Source of the DNA: Actinomadura sp. CNU-125
GTDB taxonomy: Bacteria; Actinomycetota; Actinomycetes; Streptosporangiales; Streptosporangiaceae
Direction: 5' to 3'
NCBI RefSeq assembly: GCF_001942465.1
Contig: NZ_MKJY01000564.1
Location: 1-42,158 of the forward strand
Length of the DNA: 42,158 nt
Numbering within the stretch: position 1 is the stretch's first letter; each line of letters opens with the position of its first letter. The position numbers and the translations under genes are program-made. The notes beneath the pieces are model-generated. The model had not been told where the DNA came from. It worked only from the letters and a program-made list of their open reading frames with translations, and did no database searches. Below are positions 34,824 through 42,158 of the stretch, one piece after another.

Positions 34824-35815
34824 CGCGTCACCTCCGTGAGTGTTCGCTGCCAGTCGCGCAGGAAACGCGGGAGCCCGTACCGTTCCACGGCGAAGGCCCG
34901 CGCCTCCGCGCCCAGCCGGCGGGCGCGCCCGGGGTCGGCGGCCAGGGCCGCGGCCGCGCCGGCCAGCTCGCCGACGCGGGTCGACAGCACTCCCGCCTCC
35001 GGCGGTACCGCCTCGACCGCCTCCGTCGTGGCGAGCGCCACCACGGGGAGGCCGAGCATCATCGCCTCGATCAGCGCGAGGCCGAGCGAGGTCCACCGGT
35101 AGGGGTGGACGTAGACGCGGCGGCGCGCGAGTTCCGCGTGCATCCGCGCCTGCGGCAGGTCCTCGAAGGTCCGCAGCGACCCGGGACGGACGCCGAGCCG
35201 CGCGGGCGCGTCCGACACGTTCATCCCGAACAGGTCCAGCGGGACCGCGGCGGCCAGCTCCGGCAGGAGATCGGCGCCGGTGACGCGGCCCCGGCGCAGC
35301 GGATCGTTGATCACCGCGGCCGCGCGGGGCAGCTCCCCGGTGTACCGGTACCCGGGGTCCACGACGCCGTGCTCGATGACGGTGGTGGGGGCGTGCCCGC
35401 AGTTCCAGAACAGGTCGTTGAAGTTCGTGACGTGCACGACCGGGATGTCGGAACGGTCGTGCAGGAAGTGCCGGCTGTCCGGGACGACCTCGGCGGGGCG
35501 GCTCGCGTCGGCCGGGGTGCGGCGCGGGGTGTCGTGCTCGACGTAGACGGCCGGGACGTCGATGCCCGGCTTGCGCCCGAGCCACTCCTCGGTGAGCTCG
35601 AACTCGCGGGGGCGCTGCAGGACGACGGCGTCCACGTCCTCGCCGCGGAGCCGGTCGTGGGGCACCTCCACCGCCCGGTCCGGCCAGGCGAAGGTGTCCG
35701 GGCGGCCGCGCCCGTCCGGGCCCCGGTCCGGGACGGCGGGGACGAGCGTGGTGTGCGGGCCGTGCACGAACGACGTCGCCCACGAACCGTGCACGTGCCA
35801 CAGCAGCACTCTCAT
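34820..35815 (-). CDS. Glycosyltransferase (GT4-like, family 1 C-terminal domain)
   Basis: This intact 331-residue protein begins MRVLLWHVHGSWATSFVHGPHTTLVP and has VIEHGVVDPGYRYTGELPRAAAVIND, then the donor-binding C-terminus YRWTSLGLALIEAMMLGLPVVALATTEAVEAVPPEAGVLST, with the Glu of the E-x7-E motif in LIEAMMLG. It is a GT-B-fold transferase of the kind found in actinomycete glycan clusters, with a shortened N-terminal half. ATG 35815 and its stop both overlap the neighbours by 4 nt. The sugar is unknown. Confidence 0.85.
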   Translation of the reverse strand: MRVLLWHVHGSWATSFVHGPHTTLVPAVPDRGPDGRGRPDTFAWPDRAVEVPHDRLRGEDVDAVVLQRPREFELTEEWLGRKPGIDVPAVYVEHDTPRRTPADASRPAEVVPDSRHFLHDRSDIPVVHVTNFNDLFWNCGHAPTTVIEHGVVDPGYRYTGELPRAAAVINDPLRRGRVTGADLLPELAAAVPLDLFGMNVSDAPARLGVRPGSLRTFEDLPQARMHAELARRRVYVHPYRWTSLGLALIEAMMLGLPVVALATTEAVEAVPPEAGVLSTRVGELAGAAAALAADPGRARRLGAEARAFAVERYGLPRFLRDWQRTLTEVTR

Positions 35816-36825
35816 CGCGAGGGCACCTCCTCCCGTACCGCCGCCACGATCTCCACGGCCGCCGCGACCTCGTCGGCGGTGACCGACGCCAGGCACGGAT
35901 GCCCGTCGACCGGGCATTCGCGGGCGCGGGTGTCCTTGCAGGGGGCCTGCTGGTCGCCCAGCAGCGCCATCGGCACCCCGAACGGGGCCCACCGCGCCGC
36001 CGGGACCGTCGGCGCGAACAGCGACACCACCGGCGTGCCGACGGCCGCCGCGAGATGCGCGGGCCCGGTGTTGCCCGCCACCACCGCCCGCGCGCCCGCC
36101 AGCACCGCCGCGAGCTCCGGCAGCGCTGTCCGTCCGCCCAGGTCCAGGCCGGACTCCCCAGCGACCCGCGCGGTCAGCTCCTTCTCGTCGCCGTGCCCGG
36201 TGACGACGACCCGGTGCCCCGCCGCGTGCAGCAGCCGGACCGCCTCGGCGCAGCGCTCCGGCGGCCACGCCCGCGCCGGCACCGACGTCCCGGGATGGAC
36301 GATCACGTAGCCGGGGCCGCCCGTCAGATGGGCGGTGTCGGGCAGCGGCCCGCGGACCCGCAGCCGGGTGTCGGCCGGGGCCGGGAACCCGGCGTCCTCG
36401 GCCAGCGCCAGCATCCGCAGCGGTTCGGGAATGTCGGCTTCGGGCCGGTGCCGCAGGTCCAGCAGCGACCCGGGATAGTCCTCGCCGATCGCCCCGATCC
36501 ACGGGACGCCCGCCAGCCGTAGCAGCAGCGCCAGCGGCAGCGGCGACTGGTGGAACGACGTGAGGATCAGTGCGCGGTCGAACCCCCGCGCCGCCTCGAC
36601 GAGCCGGTCGACGTCGTCCCGCCGGACCGGCCCCGGCTCCGGATCGATCCACGGCGCGCACCACTCGATCACCCGGTCGACGCCGGGCAGCAGGTCGGCC
36701 GCGGCCCGGCCCCGCGGCCCGCACAGGAACGCGACCTCGTCGGCGCGCTCCGCCACGGCCCGCACGGCGGGCCCGGCGAGCAGCACGTCGCCGATGTTGT
36801 CCTGGCGTGCGACGAGGACCCTCAT
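35812..36825 (-). CDS. Glycosyltransferase family 9 (heptosyltransferase-like), first copy
   Basis: The intact 337-residue protein follows GT9 closely: MRVLVARQDNIGDVLLAGPAVRAVA at the start, GYVIVHPGTSVPARAWPPERCAEAVRLL, VVVTGHGDEKELT, and AVVAGNTGPAHLAAAVGTPVVSLFAPTVPAARWAPFG. These are the ADP-heptose:LPS heptosyltransferase signatures (GNTGPAHLAAA). The C-terminus holds several cysteines (CKDTRARECPVDGHPC), as in WaaF-like proteins, which may bind a metal. In this operon it is the best candidate to use the nucleotide heptose. It overlaps both neighbours by 4 nt. Confidence 0.93.
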   Translation of the reverse strand: MRVLVARQDNIGDVLLAGPAVRAVAERADEVAFLCGPRGRAAADLLPGVDRVIEWCAPWIDPEPGPVRRDDVDRLVEAARGFDRALILTSFHQSPLPLALLLRLAGVPWIGAIGEDYPGSLLDLRHRPEADIPEPLRMLALAEDAGFPAPADTRLRVRGPLPDTAHLTGGPGYVIVHPGTSVPARAWPPERCAEAVRLLHAAGHRVVVTGHGDEKELTARVAGESGLDLGGRTALPELAAVLAGARAVVAGNTGPAHLAAAVGTPVVSLFAPTVPAARWAPFGVPMALLGDQQAPCKDTRARECPVDGHPCLASVTADEVAAAVEIVAAVREEVPSR

Positions 36826-38583
36826 CGGCGCCGCCTCCCGCCCAGCACGAGGTCGACGGCGGCGCGCAGCGTCGGCGCCGTCTCCACCGCCACCGCGATC
36901 TCCGCGGGCAGTGTCCGCGCGGTCGGCACCAGGATGCCCCGCGCCCCCGCCGCCGCGGCCGCCTCGACGTCCCGCCCGATGTCGCCGATCACGGCGATGT
37001 CGGACGGCAGCGCCCCGAGCCGCCGCGCCGCCCGCTCGATCATCCCGGGCGCCGGTTTGCGGCAGCCGCACCCGTCGCCGCCGTCGTGCGGGCAGAACTC
37101 CCACACGTCGATGCGTCCGAGCAGCTCCTCGACGCGCGCGTTCACCCGGCGCACGTCGCCCGCGGTGATGCGGCCCTTGGCCACGCCCGACTGGTTCGAC
37201 ACGACCCCGATCCGCACGCCGTGGCGCCGGAGCCGGTCCAGCGCCCGCCGCGCCCCCGGCATCGGCTCGACCAGCGCCGGATCGCCGTTGTAGGGGACGT
37301 CCCGGATCAGCGTGTCGTCGCGGTCGAACAGCACCACCCGGGGCCCGGCCCAGGGCCGCGCCCGCCCGTGCAGGACGACCCCCCGGATCCGATGCCGCAC
37401 CGCCGCGGGCGGGATCACGGCACTGGTCACGGCCATCTTCGCGATCTCCCCGGCCGTCCGCCCCGGACGGATCCGCTGCACCGCGAACCGCACGGTGAGC
37501 AAGCCCCAAACCGCCCCGCCGGCCAGCGCGACGCCGCCCGGCGTGCCCCGCAAACCCCCCGGCAGCGCCCACCCGCGCCCAGCGACCGAACGGAGCCGAC
37601 TACCCGAACCGAGCCGGGCCGTCGAGCCGCGCCCGATGGTCCATGCGGGTCGGGCCGTCGAGCCGCGCCCGATGGTCCATGCGGGTCGGGTGGCCGAGCC
37701 GCGTCGGGTGGCCCCTCTGCGTTGGGGGGCCGAGTTGCGCCTGGTGGCCTCTCCGAGCCGGGTGGCCGAGCCGCGTCGGGCGGGGGAGTGTGCGGGCGGC
37801 CGGGCGCGGTGGAGGACCGCCGCGGCGACGGAGGTCAGGGCGGCGGTCGTGGTCAGGGCGTGTTCGCGGAGGCGGCCGGGGCCTTCGTCGGCGCGGGCGC
37901 GCCAGGACGGGCCGTGCAGGCGCCGCATCAGGACGTCGTCGGCGTTGCCCGCCTGGGCGCGGACGGACGCCCAGAAGGCGGCGGGACGGACCGGGTGCGC
38001 GACCTCGCGGGTTCCCCGGACGAGGACGCGACCGGTGTCCAGGACGCGCAGGGCCAGGTCGGCGTCCTCGCGGTAGGCGCGGCGGAAACGTTCGTCGAAG
38101 CCGCCGACGTCGGCGAGCGCCGCGCCGGTAGGCCATGTCGGCGGTGATCCACGCGGCGGTCTCCAGGCCGGTCGTGTTGCGCTCCCAGTCGGTGGGGCGG
38201 CGGCCTTCCGGGCGCGGGACGACGACGCGGCCCTGGGAGCCGCCGACCTCGGGCGGCAGGTCCGCGAGGTCGGCGGCGAGGCGTTGCGGCCAGCGCGGGC
38301 CGGGGACGACGTCGTCGTCCAGGAACGCGATCCACTCGGTGGCGGCGGCGCGCCAGCCGGTGTTGCGGGCGGCGGCCGGGCCGCGCCCGCCCGAGCGCAG
38401 CACGCGCAGGGCGTGCCGGCCCGCGTCCGGGAGCGGCAGCGGCGTGCCGGGCACCGGACGGTCGTCCACCACGATGATCTCGTGCGGTTCGTGCGCGGAC
38501 TCGTCGAGGGCGGCGAGCAGCGCGCGCAGCGTGGTGCGCAGGCTCTCGCGGCCGATGGTGGGCACGACGACGGTGCAGTCCAT
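36822..38583 (-). CDS. Fusion: GT2 glycosyltransferase and heptose-1,7-bisphosphate 7-phosphatase (GmhB-like HAD) (one frameshift as read)
   Basis: From ATG 38583 the GT2 domain reads CTVVVPTIGRESLRTTLRALLAAL, then AARNTGWRAAATEWIAFLDDDVVPGP (DxD) and, after a break at about 38130, ADVGGFDERFRRAYREDADLALR. A roughly 70-residue Arg/Ser/Thr-rich linker with DNA repeats follows, then a hydrophobic segment (VALAGGAVWGLLTVRFAV). The C-terminus is a HAD-IIIA phosphatase: VVLFDRDDTLIRDVPYNGDP, VVSNQSGVAKG and the GmhB zinc loop CPHDGGDGCGCRKPAPGM with its Cys-His-Cys-Cys set. About 586 residues. The HAD part would remove the 7-phosphate between the two HldE steps. The start overlaps the carbamoyltransferase stop by one base. 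Confidence 0.87.
37616..37687. repeat. Exact 36-bp tandem repeat inside the GT2-HAD linker
   Basis: A 36-bp unit beginning GGGCCGTCGAGCCGCGCCCG occurs twice without mismatch (37616-37651 and 37652-37687). It encodes a 12-residue unit read on the minus strand as WTIGRGSTARPA. Degenerate relatives with GGGTGGCCGAGCCGCGTCGG continue to about 37800. Because 36 is divisible by three, copy-number change would keep the frame. Confidence 0.8.
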
Positions 38584-40220
38584 CAGGCGTGCACCTCCCG
38601 GCGGCGGACGACGAACGGGCCGATGGCCAGCAGGTCCACGGGCGCGGACCCGAAGCACTCCAGGGCGTCGCGCGGGTCGTCGACCATCGGGCGTCCGGCG
38701 GTGTTCAGGCTCGTGTTGATCACGACGGGGATGCCGGTGCGGCGGTCGAACTCCCGCAGCATCCGGGCGACGAGCGGTTCGTCGGCGTCCGCGACCGTCT
38801 GGACGCGGGCGGTGCCGTCCACGTGGACGACGGCGGGGATCCGCGCGCGCCACTCCGGGCGCACGTCGTGCACGAACAGCATGTACGGGCTGGGGATCGG
38901 GCCGTCGAAGATCTCCGCCGCCCGGTCGAGGGACACCATGGGCGCGATCGGCCGGAACTGCTCGCGGCCCTTCACGTCGTTGAGCCGCTCGACGTTCGCG
39001 ACGTGTCCCGGGTGGGCGAGGAGGGACCGGTGCCCGAGCGCGCGCGGGCCGAACTCCGAGCGGCCCTGGAACCACGCGACGACACGGTCGTGGGCGAGGG
39101 CTTCGGCCACGGTCGCGGCGAGATCGGCGGGACGCTCGTAGGGGATCTTCGCGAGGTCGAGCCGGGCGGCGATCTCGTCGTCGTCCCAGCCGCGGCCGAG
39201 GCCGGGGCCCGGCATCGCCTCGATCTCGTCGCCGGACGAGCGCGCCACGTGCAGGGCGGCGCCGAGCGCGGTGCCCGCGTCGCCCGCGGCGGGCTGCACC
39301 CAGATGTCGTCGTAGGGTCCGGCGGCGGCGAGGCGGGAGTTGGCGACGCAGTTGAGCGCGACGCCGCCGGCCAGCATGAGCCGGCGGGAGCCGGTGCGGC
39401 CGTGCAGCCAGCCCGCGAGGTCGAGCAGCACCTCTTCGAGGCGCGTCTGGACGCTCGCGGCGAGGTCGGCGTGGTCGCGGGTCCATTCGGCGTCCGGGCC
39501 GCGGGCCTTCGCGAGGGAGCCCCAGTCGACGGGGGCGACCGCGAAACCGCCGTCGCCGGTGGCGGCGACGTGCTCGCGCAGTTCGTCCAGGAACCGCGGC
39601 TCCCCGTAGGAGGCCAGGGCCATCACTTTGTACTCGTCGCTGGAGCGCAGGAATCCGAGGTGCTCGGTGAGGTCCTCGTACATCAGGCCGAGCGAGTGCG
39701 GCAGCCGTTGGGCCTGCAGAGTGGTGAGGGAGCCGTTCCGGTACGTCCCGGCGAGGTGCGAGTGCGATTCGCCGCGGCCGTCCAGGACGAGCACGTCGCC
39801 CTCGCCCGGCCCGGGCGCGGCGAGCGCCGCCGATGCCGCGTGCGCCACATGGTGCGGGACGAACCGGACGATCCCCGGGTCGAGCCCGGGCAGCGCGGTG
39901 GCCAGGAAGTTCGGGGCGCGCCGCGCGTACAGCGTGCGCAGCCGTTCCCAGTTGACGTCGTGCCCGTCGAGGCCCGGCTCGACCAGGCGCGGATCGTAGG
40001 AGTAGGCGACGGCGTCGAGATCGCCGGGCTCCAGCCCGGCCTCGTCCAGGCACCATCGGGCCGCCTTCTCCGGCAGTTCCCAGCCGGAGAACGGCACCGG
40101 CCGCTTCCCGTGCTTGCGGCGGCTGAGCCGCTCTTCCTCGGACGCCGCCACGACCCGGCCGTCCACCAGCAGTGCGGCGGCCGGATCGTGAAAGATCGCA
40201 TTGATTCCGAGCACACGCAT
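38583..40220 (-). CDS. Carbamoyltransferase, NodU/TobZ family
   Basis: The intact 545-residue protein begins MRVLGINAIFHDPAAALLVDGRVVAASEEERLSRRKHGKR, the classic N-terminus. VPHHVAHAASA carries the metal-binding His residues of the Kae1-like domain, and LMLAGGVALNCVANSRL and GDAGTALGAAL are nucleotide-binding elements. The C-terminal domain reads GRSEFGPRALGHRSLLA, KGREQFRPIAPMV and NTSLNTAGRPMVD. Relatives use carbamoyl phosphate and ATP to put a carbamoyl group on a sugar or antibiotic hydroxyl. It is the promoter-proximal gene of the glycan operon, so the product glycan is probably carbamoylated. Confidence 0.95.
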   Translation of the reverse strand: MRVLGINAIFHDPAAALLVDGRVVAASEEERLSRRKHGKRPVPFSGWELPEKAARWCLDEAGLEPGDLDAVAYSYDPRLVEPGLDGHDVNWERLRTLYARRAPNFLATALPGLDPGIVRFVPHHVAHAASAALAAPGPGEGDVLVLDGRGESHSHLAGTYRNGSLTTLQAQRLPHSLGLMYEDLTEHLGFLRSSDEYKVMALASYGEPRFLDELREHVAATGDGGFAVAPVDWGSLAKARGPDAEWTRDHADLAASVQTRLEEVLLDLAGWLHGRTGSRRLMLAGGVALNCVANSRLAAAGPYDDIWVQPAAGDAGTALGAALHVARSSGDEIEAMPGPGLGRGWDDDEIAARLDLAKIPYERPADLAATVAEALAHDRVVAWFQGRSEFGPRALGHRSLLAHPGHVANVERLNDVKGREQFRPIAPMVSLDRAAEIFDGPIPSPYMLFVHDVRPEWRARIPAVVHVDGTARVQTVADADEPLVARMLREFDRRTGIPVVINTSLNTAGRPMVDDPRDALECFGSAPVDLLAIGPFVVRRREVHA

Positions 40221-40446
40221 GACAAGGCCCCGTTCGGTGGCACGGTCGGTGTGGGAAAGGCGATGCCTGCGTCATAGACATCGATCGAGGGGACCTAATC
40301 CCCTATAGGTGATTCCGGACATTGCCGAGAACTGGGACGCTAAACGCGGCAGAGGTGAAAAGCCCCTGGTGGGAGAAGTGGCGCGTCAGTCGCCCTTCCG
40401 GACGGGACGGGCACATGGTGCGGCGCTCCGGGGGTACGGGCGGCCC
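40221..40446. promoter_or_regulatory. Divergent promoter region of the glycan operon and the GT2 pair
   Basis: This 226-bp gap is the most AT-rich part of the right half. AGGGGACCTAATCCCCT (40289-40305) has GGGG/CCCC arms, and it runs into the 8-bp palindrome CCTATAGG (40302-40309). Either could bind a regulator or hold the -10 box of the minus-strand operon. No consensus -35 is certain. Confidence 0.4.
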
Positions 40447-41334
40447 ATGCGTTACACCGTCGTCGTCATCACGCGGGACCGGCGGGACTCGCTGCTGGCC
40501 GTCCTCGCCCGCCTGCGGGACCTGCCGGACGGCCCGCCCGTCATCGTCGTCGACAACGCCTCCCGGGACGGCACCCCGGACGCGTCGAGGCGGAGTTCCC
40601 CGGAATGCGGCTGATCCGGTCGGCGGAGAACCTCGGCGCCGTCGCGCGCAACCTGGCGGTCGACCACGTCCGCACCCCGTACGCGGCGTTCTGCGACGAC
40701 GACACGTGGTGGGAGCCGGACGCCCCGGCGCGCGCGGCGGCGCTGCTGGACGCGCACCCGCGGCTCGCCGTCGTCACCGGCCGGATCCTGGTGGAGCCCG
40801 GCGGGCGCGAGGACCCGATCGTCCCCGAACTGCGGGACTCGCCCGTCCCCGGCCCGGCGTGGCTGCCCGGACCCGCGCTCGGCTCGTTCCTGGCGGGCGC
40901 GTCGATGGTGCGCGCCGAGGCGTTCCGCGCGGCCGGCGGGTTCTCGCCGCGGCTGTGGCTCGGCGGCGAGGAGGAGCTGCTCAGCGCCGACCTGATGACC
41001 CTCGGCTGGCACCTGTGCTACGCCGCGGACGTCGTCGTGCACCACGCGCCGTCGCCGCTGCGGGAGGCGCACCTGCGGCGCCGCCACGGCATCCGCAACA
41101 CGCTGTGGTTCACCTGGCTGCGCCGCCCGCTGCCCGCCGCCGCCCGCCGCACCGCCGGGCTGCTGCGCACGCTGCCGCGCGAACCGCGTCACCGCGGCCG
41201 CCCTGGCGGAGGCGGCGGCCGGGCTCGGCTGGGTCGCGCGGGAGCGCCGCCCGCTGCCCCGCGAAGTCGAGGACCGGCTGCGCACCCTGGAGGCGTCCCA
41301 GCGGACGTCCCGGGCCCGCCGGCACGTCGGCTGA
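40447..41334 (+). CDS. Glycosyltransferase family 2, first of a tandem pair (frameshifted as read)
   Basis: The first block from ATG 40447 is YTVVVITRDRRDSLLAVLARLRDLPDGPPVIVVDNASRDGTPDA. After a break at about 40590 it continues LIRSAENLGAVARNLAVDHVRTPYAAFCDDDTWWEPDAP, with the Asp-Asp-Asp donor/metal motif. EELLSADLMTLGWHLCYAADVVVHHAPS follows, and a second break near 41190 leads to the tail ending at 41334. About 295 residues, a GT-A fold. The donor is unknown. It diverges from the glycan operon and is probably part of the same system. Confidence 0.88.
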
Positions 41335-41361
41335 CCGGAACGAGACGGGGAGGAACCGCCC

Positions 41362-42158
41362 ATGACCAGTGCCGAGACCGCCCGCCCGGACGCCCGCGCG
41401 CCCGAGACGTCCGCCGTCACGATCGTCGTCGCGACCCACGCGCGCCCCGGAGCTGCGCCGCAGCCTCGCCCGGCACGCGGCCCCGGTGATCGTCGCCGGG
41501 AACGCGTCCGCCGACGGCACGCCGACGTAGCCGCGGCCGCGGGCGCCCGCGTGCTGCGGCTGCCGGGCAACCTCGGCGCCGCCGCCCGCAACGCCGGCGC
41601 GGCCGAGGCGGGCACCCGCTACCGTCGCGTTCGCCGACGACGACTCGTGGTGGGCGCCCGGCGCCCTCGCGCGGGCCGCGGCGATCCTCGACGCGCACCC
41701 CCGGACGGCGCTGCTCGCCACGCGCGTCCTGGTGGGGGAGGAGGAGCGGCTCGACCCGGTGTCGGAGGAGATGGCCGCCGCGCCCCTCGGCCGCCCGGAC
41801 GGGTTCCCGGGCCCGGCGATCCTCGGCTTCCTGGCCTGCTCGGTCATCGTGCGGCGGGACGCGTTCCTCGACGCCGGGGGCTTCTCCGGCGTCCTGCACT
41901 TCGCCGGGGAGGAGGAGCTGCTGGCCCTCGACCTGGCCGCGGCCGGGTGGGGCCTGGCGTACGTGCCGGAGCTCGTCGTGCACCACCACCCGTCGCGGAC
42001 GGGCCGCTCCCCGGCCGCGCGCCGCCGCCGGGAGATCCGCAACCGGTCTGCTGACGCTGTGGCTGCGGCGCCCGGCGCCGGTGCTCGCCCGCGCCGCCGC
42101 GTCCGAGCTCCGCACCCCGGACGGTCCGCGCCCGGCTCGCCGCCGCCGGTCCGCCCGC
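41362..42158 (+). CDS. Glycosyltransferase family 2, second of a tandem pair (partial, frameshifted as read)
   Basis: It starts MTSAETARPDARAPETSAVTIVVATHARP, then shifts frame several times (near 41450, 41525, 41628 and 42045). The pieces match the preceding gene block by block: RLPGNLGAAARNAGAAEAG, AFADDDSWWAPGALARAAAILDAHP, GFSGVLHFAGEEELLALDLAAAGWGLAYVPELVVHHHP. It runs off the right end, so the C-terminus is missing. The close match to its neighbour points to a tandem duplication. Confidence 0.83.

Noticed and set aside
37600..40281. An 893-codon minus-strand open frame overlapping the carbamoyltransferase
   Set aside because: Only its GT2 portion (38583 to about 38130) is conserved. 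The rest is a shadow of the carbamoyltransferase or lies past the frame break.
1..42158. tRNA, rRNA, insertion sequence or phage genes
   Set aside because: I saw no tRNA cloverleaf, transposase motif, integrase, terminal inverted repeat or attachment-site duplication.

Overview
The window is about 42 kb of very GC-rich DNA. Third positions are almost all G or C, GTG starts and 4-nt ATGA/GTGA overlaps are common, and the gene content is actinobacterial (PcaR/IclR with pca genes, a SigB/SigF-type sigma factor, a SigG-type ECF factor, an IdeR-type iron box, DUF2267, cyanophycin genes). It fits a soil actinomycete, possibly of the Streptosporangiales/Actinomadura type. That placement is inferred from style and gene content only.

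Layout. 1-3.8 kb: start of a LivG-type ABC ATPase (minus), an SDR, and a two-gene acyl-CoA dehydrogenase operon with a promoter and a TetR-type operator. 3.8-6.3 kb: a universal stress protein, an XdhC-type Rossmann protein and a SigG-like ECF sigma factor. 6.3-13.6 kb: a complete protocatechuate branch of the beta-ketoadipate pathway in translationally coupled order (CoA-transferase A and B, pcaH, pcaG, pcaB, pcaD, pcaC), then the IclR regulator and pobA. pcaF (thiolase) is not in the window. 13.6-17.2 kb: cyanophycin synthetase and cyanophycinase (minus). 17.4-21 kb: an ABC1/UbiB kinase-like protein, a siderophore-interacting reductase behind an iron box, and a secreted serine hydrolase. 21.2-25.6 kb: glpF-glpK, a Gfo/Idh/MocA oxidoreductase and a secreted trypsin-like protease. 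25.6-28.8 kb: a SigB/SigF-type sigma factor, an SRPBCC protein, a polysaccharide pyruvyl transferase-like protein and a DUF2267 protein.

28.9-40.2 kb is a ten-gene minus-strand operon in which most genes overlap by 1-4 nt: NodU/TobZ-type carbamoyltransferase, a GT2-GmhB fusion, a GT9, two GT4-like transferases, GmhA, HldE, an SDR, a second GT9 and a UDP-xylose-synthase-like decarboxylase. Together GmhA, HldE and the GmhB domain would make a nucleotide-activated heptose, which the GT9 (heptosyltransferase-family) proteins could use. This is LPS-core chemistry in an organism that should have no LPS, and it is the most interesting system here. Two tandem GT2 paralogues diverge from the operon (40.4-42.2 kb); the second runs off the window.

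A caution applies throughout. Roughly 35 frame breaks interrupt otherwise well conserved reading frames. Where the repair is obvious it is usually one missing G or C in a short run (for example at about 7760, 22505, 29757 and 33897). I read this as uncorrected sequence error rather than mass pseudogenisation, and I give whole-gene coordinates across the breaks.
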